From NCBI GenBank assembly GCA_037439685.1, contig JBBIVO010000004.1, forward strand, positions 1 to 54,026: DNA of 54,026 nucleotides, given 5' to 3'. Positions 24,822 through 32,157 of this stretch are shown here, one piece after another (the first letter of the stretch is position 1; each line of letters starts with the position of its first letter). Origin of the DNA: JAGTRB01 sp037439685. GTDB taxonomy: Archaea; Thermoproteota; Bathyarchaeia; TCS64. The notes beneath the pieces were generated by a model that saw only the letters and a program-made list of their open reading frames with translations, was not told the DNA's origin and did not search any database. The position numbers and the translations under genes were made by a program.

Positions 24822-25223
24822 CTAAATTAGCATGAAGGATTCTGTTTTCTTAAGTTTTCCTGTTGTTGTGTCTGGCATTAGATTTAAAAGCTCTAAGGTT
24901 GTTAAACCAATTATCCCCCAATCACTTAACTGCTTTGACCTTAACATTTCCTTAACTTCCTCGGGGATCTTCATAATGAGTAAATGAGCATAGGGTAATT
25001 CCTCTTTCTCAACAATAAGCTTTTCAATGACTGCTAACTCACCTTCCATTTTATGTCCTGAGGCTGTTGTGAGCATCAGTGTACGTTTAACATAGTTGAC
25101 GCCAACCCTATCAGCCACCTCTCTATCGACTATGGTTACCGAGGCACCGGTGTCAACGAGGGCAACACCCTCCGAATTGCCCTTCATACCCTCCAATCTT
25201 AATCTTGCCCGGACGATGGCCAA
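24822..25223 (-). CDS. Small retropepsin-like aspartic protease family protein (copy 2)
   Basis: A 133-residue single-domain protein with the retropepsin motif EGVALVDTGASVTIVDREVA; the catalytic aspartate is in VDTGA at about residue 23. The flap region MLTTASGHKMEG and the second hydrophobic-glycine element DWGIIGLTTLELLNLMPD are in place. It should be a dimeric protease or a derived binding protein. The gene is intact and lies 117 bases downstream of copy 3 on the same strand, so the two may share a transcript. Confidence 0.72.
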   Translation of the reverse strand: MAIVRARLRLEGMKGNSEGVALVDTGASVTIVDREVADRVGVNYVKRTLMLTTASGHKMEGELAVIEKLIVEKEELPYAHLLIMKIPEEVKEMLRSKQLSDWGIIGLTTLELLNLMPDTTTGKLKKTESFMLI

Positions 25224-25340
25224 GATGGCTCACCGTGAATATTTCCTAAGCGGCGTAATAAGCTATTCCCTTTCTAAAAGCAAATTAAATCATTTCTACA
25301 ATGTCATTTGTTGTATCGAATTCTTAAATGATTAACGAAT

Positions 25341-25745
25341 CTAGAGCGCTAGAAAAACTACTTTTTCTAATACTCCTTTTACAGTATTTGATATGTATCC
25401 AGCATCCTCTATGGCTGATATTCCTAGGATTATCTTCTCAGAGCCACCTAGCGATTTAAGCCTCTCCTTAATCTCATCTGGAAATCTAAATACCATTACC
25501 CTTCTAGGCCCAATTTCAAAATCTTCGATGACAACACTTTTCAGAACCGTAAATTGACATTCAACTGCCATGCCTAGGGTAGCGACCTTAGCCTTGCCGA
25601 AACTCTTTAGCCCCAACTCTGCTACAAGGACTTCATCAGCTATGATACCAGTGGCTCCAGTATAGACTAAAGATTTACCCTCAAACACCTTCACTTCACC
25701 ATAAATTCTAATCTTAGCTTTCACATCCACCTTAGATCCTACCAA
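25341..25745 (-). CDS. Retropepsin-like protein lacking the catalytic aspartate (copy 3)
   Basis: A 134-residue relative of copy 2 with the same layout: a first strand KVDVKAKIRIYGEVKVFEGK, then KSLVYTGATGIIADEVL, VATLGMAVECQFTVLKSVV, and a final glycine element KIILGISAIEDAGYISNT. The catalytic motif reads VYTGA instead of VDTGA, so the aspartate is replaced by tyrosine. The rest of the fold and the reading frame are intact, which argues for a kept, non-proteolytic role (for example a dimer partner of copy 2) rather than recent decay. ATG 25745 opens the gene. Confidence 0.68.
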   Translation of the reverse strand: MVGSKVDVKAKIRIYGEVKVFEGKSLVYTGATGIIADEVLVAELGLKSFGKAKVATLGMAVECQFTVLKSVVIEDFEIGPRRVMVFRFPDEIKERLKSLGGSEKIILGISAIEDAGYISNTVKGVLEKVVFLAL

Positions 25746-25946
25746 TGTTTATACCTAAAGGGGGGTTTAAAAGCCTAGAGATTTTAATAGAGATTTACCC
25801 TCTTGCTTCATCTCTTGCTGTGAGGGTTCAAAGGAGGATTTAGATATTCCGAAAACCACATGATTTCGATAAAGAAGGCTTCAAGGAACTAATATCATTT
25901 TTCATAGATTTTATATAATTGCTTTCTCTCCAAACCTTATAATAAA

Positions 25947-25957
25947 CTTTAAATAAC
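25947..25957 (+). promoter_or_regulatory. TATA box for the small zinc-ribbon gene
   Basis: CTTTAAATAAC is centred 25 bases before ATG 25977, consistent with a leaderless transcript. A similar box precedes the decayed copy at 24421. Confidence 0.55.
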
Positions 25958-25976
25958 ACTCCTATAACTTCATTGG

Positions 25977-26165
25977 ATGATTGTAATGGTTAGGAAGATG
26001 GAGATTGAAGGGAATATTATATATATATGCGAGGTTTGCGGGCTTGGATATCGCGACGAAGAGACTGCAAGGGCCTGTCAAAAATATTGCTCAAATCATA
26101 ATGCCTGCTCTTTTGAACTGGTGAGCAAGGCCATATACTTCCCAGAAGAGCCTGGGCAATCTTGA
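25977..26165 (+). CDS. Small zinc-ribbon protein of unknown function
   Basis: A 62-residue protein with CEVCGLGYRDEETARACQKY and then CSNHNACSFELVSKAIYFPE. The cysteine pairs C-x2-C and C-x3-C make a probable zinc ribbon. Small proteins of this pattern are common in archaea; I know no function. The TATA spacing supports ATG 25977, although ATG 25986 is possible. A decayed duplicate lies at 24459, and two retropepsin-like genes on the other strand lie between the copies. Confidence 0.65.
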   Translation: MIVMVRKMEIEGNIIYICEVCGLGYRDEETARACQKYCSNHNACSFELVSKAIYFPEEPGQS

Positions 26166-26401
26166 TGATGAGCCCCCGTCTCCTAGGCAGTATGCCTCAG
26201 CCCTGAGGTCTACATTCACGGATGATGCTTCGCCTTCCGTAGGGCCTCTATTATGGTAGCTAAATGGCTTGAATGAATGAGTGTGAAGCCGCTGGAGATC
26301 GCAAGGGGGTGAGGACCGGATATTATAACATTAACCGATTGGTGCTCTTAATCATTCTGGGGCTTTAGGTAATGGCTAAATAGCCTTTCCGCCGTTCAAC
26401 T

Positions 26402-26950
26402 TTGGGTGTTTGGGAGTTGAATCTTTGGAAGGATATCCCATGTGGGGAGAGGCCTCCGGAGGTCGTGAACATGGTGGTCGAGGTTGTGAGCGGCTCTAGG
26501 GACAAATACGAGTATAACCCCGACTGGGAGGCCTTTGTCCTCGACCGGATCATACCCTCATCTGTGGTCTTCCCAGTAGAGTATGGGTTTATTCCCCAGA
26601 CCTGGTTCGACGATGAGGATCCCCTAGACATAATGGCCTTGAGCTACGAGCCCCTCGAGGTTGGATGCCTGGTTAAGGTTAGGGTCATAGGGGCGCTGAT
26701 AATCGAGGACGAGAAGGGGGAAGACCCGAAGATACTCTCCGTCCTCGTGAATGATGCAAGGTTCGAGGGGTATAGGGACATAAGCGATGTCCACCCCCAC
26801 AAGCTGCGGGAGATACAGGAGTTCTTCGAAACCTACAAGAGGCTTGAGCCCTTCAGGTGGGCCAGGTTCAAGGAATGGAAAAACGCTGAGGAAGGGATGA
26901 AAATAGTGGAGTATGCCATTAAAAGGTTCAAGGAGCTGAAGGCGAAATGA
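26402..26950 (+). CDS. ppa: Inorganic pyrophosphatase (family I)
   Basis: Hydrolyses pyrophosphate to phosphate and so drives biosynthesis. Family I features: the start LNLWKDIPCGE, the substrate and metal residues in SRDKYEYNPD (usually K-Y-E), FPVEYGFIPQTWFDDEDPLDIMAL with the D-x-D-P-L-D metal motif, and the C-terminal HKLREIQEFFETYKRLEP. It starts at TTG 26402 by the longest reading, but TTG 26417 gives the family-like MNLWKDIP and may be the true start. At 178-183 residues it is normal. Codon use returns here to the GC-rich style of the main chromosome, marking the end of the island. Confidence 0.93.
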   Translation: MGVWELNLWKDIPCGERPPEVVNMVVEVVSGSRDKYEYNPDWEAFVLDRIIPSSVVFPVEYGFIPQTWFDDEDPLDIMALSYEPLEVGCLVKVRVIGALIIEDEKGEDPKILSVLVNDARFEGYRDISDVHPHKLREIQEFFETYKRLEPFRWARFKEWKNAEEGMKIVEYAIKRFKELKAK

Positions 26951-27057
26951 ATACCCAAGGGCGGTTTCCAGAGACGCCTCTGACGAACCTATATCCTCTA
27001 TAAGGAGAGACGAACTATTTTTCAGTTAAAAAATATGATGTTTTAATGAAATTGAGA

Positions 27058-27753
27058 TTATGGGATTAGGGCCATTATGACCTGTGTGGTGAGGGAGGCC
27101 AGGACTATGAGCTCTGGGATGCCTATTTTGGCCTTCACTCTCCTCCTTCTAGATGCGAATCCCCTCAGCTCTGCTCCTATACCTGTCCACACGGCCCTCT
27201 CATACCCCACGCTTAGAAGGGGGAGCATCATGGACCTCACATCGGCCGGCGTTATGGGGACCCTTCTGTATCCCCTCTCCAACCTCGCCAGCTGTATCTC
27301 CCTGAAGTCCTTCTGCATGAGGGGGAAAAGCCTTAGGGAGTAGGCTATTGAGAAGGCCAACCCCCTCGGCAGCCTGAGCTCGGCCTCAAGGTGCCTTATA
27401 AGGTCCCTGGGGCTCGTGAATGAGAAGAATATCAACGCCGCCCCCGCTATGGCGAGCAGCCTCAACCCTATGGTGAGGGTGGCGATGAGGGCGCCCATCC
27501 TCAGGGCGAGGGGGCCTATCTCGGCCACCAGCTCACCCGTGTTGGCCACGACCAGGGCGTTCAGAAGGGTTCCCCAGATGGCCAAGGTGAAGAGGAGGAT
27601 CATCCACTTAGACCTCCTGAAGCCGAGAGTGAAGCCTAGGAGGCCGTTTGGCACCCCGACTGCCATGAGCTGCCTGGGCTCCCGGAATATGAAGGCTAGA
27701 GCCGTGACGGCCAGGGCGTATAGGAATATGGAGGTGGGCGTGGGCCTCCTCAA
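27058..27753 (-). CDS. ecfT: ECF transporter transmembrane component (EcfT/CbiQ family)
   Basis: The T component links the ATPases to a substrate-binding S protein in the membrane. This 231-residue protein has about five hydrophobic segments and the two arginine-containing coupling motifs in the second half, visible as AELRLPRGLAFSIAYSLRLF and then FREIQLARLERGY, with the late ELRGFASRRRR. It overlaps the fused ATPase gene by four bases on the same strand. With YkoE at 30.7 kb and TenA it fits uptake of a thiamine precursor. Confidence 0.85.
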   Translation of the reverse strand: MRRPTPTSIFLYALAVTALAFIFREPRQLMAVGVPNGLLGFTLGFRRSKWMILLFTLAIWGTLLNALVVANTGELVAEIGPLALRMGALIATLTIGLRLLAIAGAALIFFSFTSPRDLIRHLEAELRLPRGLAFSIAYSLRLFPLMQKDFREIQLARLERGYRRVPITPADVRSMMLPLLSVGYERAVWTGIGAELRGFASRRRRVKAKIGIPELIVLASLTTQVIMALIP

Positions 27754-29219
27754 TCCGATGCACCAGCGATGCTCTCAAGCCTCTGTGTAAGCCTGCCGCG
27801 ATCCTCCCATCTCAGCCTCCCATCCTCGATGAGAAGGGCCCTGTCAGCGAGCTCCGCCACCACCCTCGCATCGTGGGTGGCTATGAGGAGGGAGGTCCCC
27901 CTCTCCCTGAGCCTCTCCACGAAGCCCTTGAGGCTGCGGAACAGCCTGTAGTCGAGGCCGGCCGTCGGCTCGTCTAAAAGCATCAAATCTGGCCTGTAGC
28001 ACCTCCCGATGGCGATGGATAGCCACATCCTCTGGCCGAAGCTGAGCCTGTAAGGGCTCTGACGCCTCAGCTCGTGATACCAGGGGATCATCCCGGCGGC
28101 CTCCTCGAATCCCAGGCCGCCCTTCCTGGAGGCCTCCCTCACCTCCCCCTCAAGGCTTGAGGAGATGAAGAGGTGGTCTGGCTGCTGGGGAACATAGAAG
28201 ACCCTTTTGAGCACCCTTCGCCGGCCGCTTTCCGAGGGCTCAAGGCCCTCAACCCTTATGGAGCCGGAGAGGGGCTTGACGGCCCCGATGATGGTCTTCA
28301 GCAGCGTGGTCTTCCCCGAGCCGTTGGGGCCCACGAGGGCGATGGCCTCCCCCCTCTCCACCTCGAAGGAGGCTCCCCTTATCAGGGGCTTACCTTCCAT
28401 GTGCCCCACATCGACCGAGTCCAGCTCCAGGACCACCCCGCCCGCCACCCTCCTCGGTGCCTCCTCGACCTCGGGCTCCCTCACGTCGACGCCCATCGAG
28501 GCCAGCCTCTCAAGCTCCCCCTTCCTAAGGGCCCATCCCGGCCCATAATCGCCTTTAACTGTCCCATCATCGATCACCAGCACCCTGTCTGCCTCTCCCA
28601 TGAAGTGTCTAGCCTTATGCTCGACGATGATGGCCGATGCCCCCCTCTTCCTGGCCTCCTCCACCATCCTCTTCGCCTCCCTTATCCCCCAGGGGTCTAG
28701 GGAGGCCGTCGGCTCGTCGAGGATCAGGAGCCTTGGCTCGTGGACTATCGCCGAGGCGAGGGTCAGCCTCCTCTTCTCGCCGCTGGAGAGGTCCTCAACG
28801 TGAACATGCGCCTTATCTATAAGGCCGAACCTCTTTAGGGCCCTCTCCACAGCCTTCCCGATCTCTTCATCCTCGTATCCCAGGTTCTCGAGGGTGAAGG
28901 AGGCCTCATCCCATGGGGTCGGCATGGCGAGCTGCCTCTCGGGGTCCTGGAGGACGGCCCCCACCAATCTGGGCACGCCCCTGAAGCCCTCAGGGGTCAG
29001 GGGGTTGAGGCCGAAGATCTCCGAGGAGCCTTTGACGACTCCTCCGAGCAGGTTTGAGAGGACCCCCGTAAACGCCAGGAGGAGCGTGGTCTTACCAGAT
29101 CCCGATGGGCCAACCACTAGGAGGAGGCCCCCCTCCTCGATGCCACTCGATATCTGCCTCAGGACCTTCCTATCGGAGACGTATTGGGCCTCCCCTATGT
29201 CGAACCTGACCGCGGCCAT
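27750..29219 (-). CDS. ECF transporter ATPase, two ABC domains fused (YkoD-like)
   Basis: A 489-residue protein with two complete ABC nucleotide-binding domains. The first has Walker A GPSGSGKTTL near residue 38, signature LSSGEKRRLTLASA, Walker B LLILDEPTASLD. The second has GPNGSGKTTLLK, the degenerate signature LSFGQRMWLSIA and LMLLDEPTAGLD. Fused EcfA pairs of this kind (YkoD) go with YkoE-type S components. ATG 29219 is preferred; GTG 29222 is also possible. The EcfT gene follows with a four-base overlap. Confidence 0.9.
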   Translation of the reverse strand: MAAVRFDIGEAQYVSDRKVLRQISSGIEEGGLLLVVGPSGSGKTTLLLAFTGVLSNLLGGVVKGSSEIFGLNPLTPEGFRGVPRLVGAVLQDPERQLAMPTPWDEASFTLENLGYEDEEIGKAVERALKRFGLIDKAHVHVEDLSSGEKRRLTLASAIVHEPRLLILDEPTASLDPWGIREAKRMVEEARKRGASAIIVEHKARHFMGEADRVLVIDDGTVKGDYGPGWALRKGELERLASMGVDVREPEVEEAPRRVAGGVVLELDSVDVGHMEGKPLIRGASFEVERGEAIALVGPNGSGKTTLLKTIIGAVKPLSGSIRVEGLEPSESGRRRVLKRVFYVPQQPDHLFISSSLEGEVREASRKGGLGFEEAAGMIPWYHELRRQSPYRLSFGQRMWLSIAIGRCYRPDLMLLDEPTAGLDYRLFRSLKGFVERLRERGTSLLIATHDARVVAELADRALLIEDGRLRWEDRGRLTQRLESIAGASD

Positions 29220-29341
29220 CACACAACCTTCCAGTGCCCGCTCAGATGGAGAGGATGTGGAGATAGATAAATAACCATGCGAGATTTCGAGTGGGGATTA
29301 GGGGGTAGATGTGGGAACTCTCAAGGCCAGATTCTGGAGCC

Positions 29342-29809
29342 TCAATGCTTAAGCAGGTTTAGGTCTCTGAGGAGGATGATCTCGGTTACCCTCTCCCCTT
29401 CCTGTTTTAGCTGGTTGTCGGCTGTGATGAGTGGGGCGCCCATCTTCTTGGAGAGGTGGAGGTAGGTTGAGTCGTATACGGTTAGTTTGATTGTGGCGGC
29501 TATGTTCAGGATCTCTGCTAGGTCATCCCAGCTGGTTGCCTCGATGTTTAGGCCTAGGTGTCCCAGCGCCTCTATGGCTTCGATTCCATCGCCGGGTTTT
29601 AGGGCGCCTGTGAATGTCGATTTCAGTATGACTGAGGCCACCTCATAGAGGAGGAGGAGCGGCGCGTACGCCTCCACCTCCCCAAAAGCTATTTTCCCCT
29701 CGAGGGCTCTGGACTGCGTTTCCCAGGGCTCTCCCGGTATAACCCACTTGGCTGCCACGCTGGCGTCGACGACTACCCTAGGCTTCTCTCCCTGTCTTCC
29801 CTTATCCAT
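29342..29809 (-). CDS. vapC: PIN-domain ribonuclease, VapC-like toxin
   Basis: A 155-residue PIN-domain protein. Acidic residues of the metal site are D15 in RVVVDASVAAKWVIP, the glutamate in LLLYEVASVILK, and the aspartates of VYDSTYLHLSKKMGAPLITA and ADNQL. In VapBC systems such proteins cut RNA unless bound by the antitoxin. The gene overlaps the VapB-like gene upstream by 37 bases. The first ten residues are charged and the true start could be slightly downstream. Confidence 0.82.
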   Translation of the reverse strand: MDKGRQGEKPRVVVDASVAAKWVIPGEPWETQSRALEGKIAFGEVEAYAPLLLLYEVASVILKSTFTGALKPGDGIEAIEALGHLGLNIEATSWDDLAEILNIAATIKLTVYDSTYLHLSKKMGAPLITADNQLKQEGERVTEIILLRDLNLLKH

Positions 29810-30009
29810 CTCACGAGCTCCTCTGTGGGCACAGCACAGGCCCTTTCACGGATCTCGTCCAGCCTCCTCGCCGAGTCCACGGCCATCTCCACCCTAATCT
29901 TGGCCTCTATGACCCCCCTAAGGTATTCGCTCCAGTTAACATCGACCCTTCTCATCAGCTCCCTCACCTCCTCGGGAACCTTCACCGACACATTGACAAG
30001 CCTACCCAT
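29773..30009 (-). CDS. vapB: VapB-like antitoxin (ribbon-helix-helix)
   Basis: From ATG 30009 the product starts MGRLVNVSVKVPEEVRELMR, the strand-helix start of a ribbon-helix-helix DNA-binding domain, and continues with DVNWSEYLRGVIEAKI. The tail EELVRWIREDRERSLG would bind the toxin. GGTGA lies just upstream as a Shine-Dalgarno site, which is why I prefer 30009 over 30021. It overlaps vapC. Confidence 0.78.
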   Translation of the reverse strand: MGRLVNVSVKVPEEVRELMRRVDVNWSEYLRGVIEAKIRVEMAVDSARRLDEIRERACAVPTEELVRWIREDRERSLG

Positions 30010-30119
30010 ATGGCTCACCATATTGTAATCTTAATTGAGACTACCATATGAATGTTGCTCAATAATCGATTCAAAGGCCGTTCAACCATTCAGCTAAGCC
30101 ATCAGCCCGGTGAGGCATC

Positions 30120-30250
30120 TAAGAGCTTTCCCTCTCCTCGCATCCGCTCAGGGGCTCCCTGGTAAATTCCAGCAGCTCGTTGACCATCCCTACAAACACG
30201 GCGAATGAGGCCCCACGCCAGCGGGACTGCCGCTCGGCTTGAAGCTAGCC
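30120..30250 (-). other. Short open frame downstream of the HTH gene, unassigned
   Basis: A minus-strand frame ending in ASFAVFVGMVNELLEFTREP then LSGCEERESS and TAG is open for about 40 codons after the small HTH gene, with no clear start. It may be a remnant of a larger gene. I cannot identify it. Confidence 0.2.
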
Positions 30251-30265
30251 ATGGGCTTAACGGCT

Positions 30266-30430
30266 TCAGACGCCCCGCTCAACTATCCGCTTCACCTCGC
30301 TATCGGGTATCCTCCAGAGCTTGCCAACCCTAACCGCCCTGATCCTGCCCTGCCTGATCCACTCGTTAACGGTAGCCCTATGGACCCTAAGCAGCTCGGC
30401 GACCTCCCTCACCCTCCACATACGCTCCAT
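30266..30430 (-). CDS. Excisionase-type helix-turn-helix protein (54 residues)
   Basis: A tiny DNA-binding protein of the MerR-like excisionase type: MERMWRVREVAELLRVHRAT then VNEWIRQGRIRAVRVGKLWR and IPDSEVKRIVER. The helix-turn-helix (VREVAELLRVHRATVNEWIRQG, residues about 7-28) and the wing with W-R-I-P are typical. It could be a regulator or a recombination-direction factor of a lost mobile element. A TATA-like TTAATAATC on the minus strand near 30464-30472 gives a promoter 35-40 bases upstream. Confidence 0.7.
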   Translation of the reverse strand: MERMWRVREVAELLRVHRATVNEWIRQGRIRAVRVGKLWRIPDSEVKRIVERGV

Positions 30431-30477
30431 AAATGCTCAAAACAACTAAAACCTCATAAGATTATTAAGCCTTGCCC

Positions 30478-30656
30478 TAAACAATAGCGGTTCCGAAGCC
30501 CTTCCCGGGCAGCTTGTCTCTGAACAGCGTTGGTGCCTGCGCTTACACCTCTCGCCCTTCACAGTTCGGCAGATGGGCGCTGAGGCCCCAGCCAGCTTCG
30601 CCACCCAGCCCTTAAATTGCGGCACCCCGGAGCTGGTGAGCCGTGAGAGGAGGGGA
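30478..30656 (-). pseudogene. Degraded coding frame, unassigned
   Basis: One minus-strand frame reads PPLTAHQLRGAAI, stop, GLGGEAGWGLSAHLPNCEGR with EV, stop, then AQAPTLFRDKLPGKGFGTAI and V before a final TAG. Both internal stops are TAA. The last segment looks like a genuine protein end. I do not recognise the family; a lost transposase or element gene is possible given the excisionase-like gene just downstream. Confidence 0.3.
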
Positions 30657-30705
30657 AAACTCTTATCTATTTTAAACGGCTTTCTAGAGCTGCTGGGTGG
30701 TCTGA

Positions 30706-31248
30706 TTGCAGGAAGCTGGGCGTGGACCCCCCCTGAGGTACACCGCCGTCGATTATGCGATGCTTGCGGTGGTGGGCGTAGTGGCCGCCATAATATTCTG
30801 GGCCACATGGTTCGTTTATGACTTCGGATTGGGGCTTGGAGGGCCCGTGATCGCGAGGGTCATATCCTACGGGCTCTGGTTCATAGGAGGCCCCATGGCA
30901 GCATCTCTGATAAGGAAGCCCCTGGCAGCCCTCCTGGGGGAGACCTTGGGGGCGCTGGTTGAGACCTTGGTGCCCACGGTTGGAGGGTTCACAAACCTCA
31001 TCTACGGGGTGGCGCAGGGCGCCGCCTCCGAGCTCGGATATGCGCTGCTCCGCTACAGGAGATGGGGCTTGGGTTCAGGCGCCCTTGCAGGGGCTCTGGC
31101 CGCCTTCCCCTGCGTCGCCCTCGACTCCATCCTCTTCGGCGAGATAGCCACGGCCGAGGTGATGGCCCTCTGGCTGTTGGCAGCCATCCTCAGCGGGGCG
31201 ATCTACGGGGCACTGGCCGCGGGCGGCGCCTCGGCCGTCAGGAGATGA
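30706..31248 (+). CDS. ykoE: ECF transporter S component, YkoE family (thiamine/HMP uptake)
   Basis: The substrate-binding membrane subunit of an ECF importer. The 180-residue protein has about five or six hydrophobic segments: AVDYAMLAVVGVVAAIIFWA, VISYGLWFIGGPMAASLIR, the loop LGETLGALVETLVPTVGG (typical of YkoE), the GVAQGAASELGYALLRYRRW segment, and two C-terminal helices. YkoE proteins are linked to hydroxymethylpyrimidine or thiamine. The start is TTG 30706. Its TGA overlaps the ATG of tenA, which strongly supports the thiamine assignment. The ATPase and T component lie on the other strand at 27.1-29.2 kb. Confidence 0.82.
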   Translation: MQEAGRGPPLRYTAVDYAMLAVVGVVAAIIFWATWFVYDFGLGLGGPVIARVISYGLWFIGGPMAASLIRKPLAALLGETLGALVETLVPTVGGFTNLIYGVAQGAASELGYALLRYRRWGLGSGALAGALAAFPCVALDSILFGEIATAEVMALWLLAAILSGAIYGALAAGGASAVRR

Positions 31249-31913
31249 GCGGTTTGGAGAGGCTCACGGAGAGGCTCAGGAGAGATGTGGAGGGGATATG
31301 GAGGAGGATCCTTGAGCATCCCTTCGTTGTAGAGCTCTACGAGGGCTCCCTACCCCCGGAGAAGTTCAGGTACTATATAATCCAAGATTATAATTATCTG
31401 ATAGGGATGATGAGGGCCTACTCCATCCTAGCCTCGAAGGCCGAGTATGGGCTGGCCAGGGAGGCCCTGGAGATAGCCTACCTCGACGCGACGACGGAGA
31501 TGGAGAACTACAATAGGCTCCTGGAGAGGATGGGCCTAAGCCTAGAGGAGGTGATGAGGATAGAGCCCGCCCCGACAAACATGGCCTATATGAACCACCT
31601 CTTGGCCACCGCCATGATAGGCGACCCATTGGACTGCCTGGTCGCGACGCTCCCCTGCTTCTGGTCATACCTCGAGATAGGGGAGAGGCACAGGGATTCG
31701 CTGAGAAGAAACCAGAACGGGCTTTACAGGTCCTGGGCTGAGGTATACCTAACAGAGGAGTATAAACGGCTCGTGGAGAGGCTCAAGGAGAACGTAGATG
31801 GGCTGTGGAGGGGAGGAGATTATGATATGCATAGGAGGATATTCACCACCAGCTCAAGGTATGAGTGGATGTTCTGGGAGATGTCATACAGGATGGAAGG
31901 GTGGCCCATATAG
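31245..31913 (+). CDS. tenA: TenA family aminopyrimidine aminohydrolase (thiaminase II)
   Basis: Salvages thiamine breakdown products to hydroxymethylpyrimidine. The 222-residue helical protein has D48 in YYIIQDYNYLIG for pyrimidine binding, the helix YNRLLERMGLSLEEV, LPCFWSYLEIG with the probable catalytic cysteine C138, and the C-terminal YEWMFWEMSYRMEGW with the acidic residue. Presence of the cysteine places it with TenA_C rather than TenA_E. ATG 31245 overlaps the ykoE stop. The reading frame runs farther upstream inside ykoE, but that part is noise. Confidence 0.9.
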   Translation: MSGLERLTERLRRDVEGIWRRILEHPFVVELYEGSLPPEKFRYYIIQDYNYLIGMMRAYSILASKAEYGLAREALEIAYLDATTEMENYNRLLERMGLSLEEVMRIEPAPTNMAYMNHLLATAMIGDPLDCLVATLPCFWSYLEIGERHRDSLRRNQNGLYRSWAEVYLTEEYKRLVERLKENVDGLWRGGDYDMHRRIFTTSSRYEWMFWEMSYRMEGWPI

Positions 31914-32107
31914 CCGCAAACTGCGCTGATGGAGTCAGTAGAGGCCCGGGATCCTCGAGGCGTTTATACCATAAGGGATATGAGGAGGGTGTAAAGGCAC
32001 TCAGCCCGATGGATGGTAGCCCATATGCCCGAGATAGGCGGCTTCGAGGGATCAACCCGGAGGGGAATCACCACCCCATTCACGCGAGGGATCGATCTTA
32101 GCTTCAT

Positions 32108-32115
32108 GGATATAA
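32108..32115 (+). promoter_or_regulatory. TATA-like element for the HTH regulator gene
   Basis: GATATAAG sits about 46 bases before the TTG start and immediately before a perfect inverted repeat. Confidence 0.4.
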
Positions 32116-32144
32116 GGCCCCTAAGGTTATCATCCTTAGGGGCC
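32116..32144. promoter_or_regulatory. Inverted repeat, probable operator of the HTH membrane regulator
   Basis: GGCCCCTAAGG and CCTTAGGGGCC form perfect 11-base arms around seven bases. The repeat lies directly after a TATA-like box and covers the expected transcription start, 13 bases before the regulator gene. This is the usual place for an operator bound by the downstream HTH protein. An RNA hairpin is an alternative. Confidence 0.5.
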
Positions 32145-32157
32145 AGGGGAAGGCGGG

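Noticed and set aside
26165..26215. C/D-box guide RNA (ATGATGA followed by CTGA about 31 bases later)
   Set aside because: The internal D' and C' boxes are not convincing and the spacing is too short.
30022..30705. TPP riboswitch before ykoE-tenA
   Set aside because: None of the conserved THI-box segments is present on the plus strand.
31062..31244. N-terminal extension of tenA
   Set aside because: This part lies inside ykoE in another frame and is rich in Arg, Gly and Pro as expected of shadow reading; ATG 31245 gives the family start.
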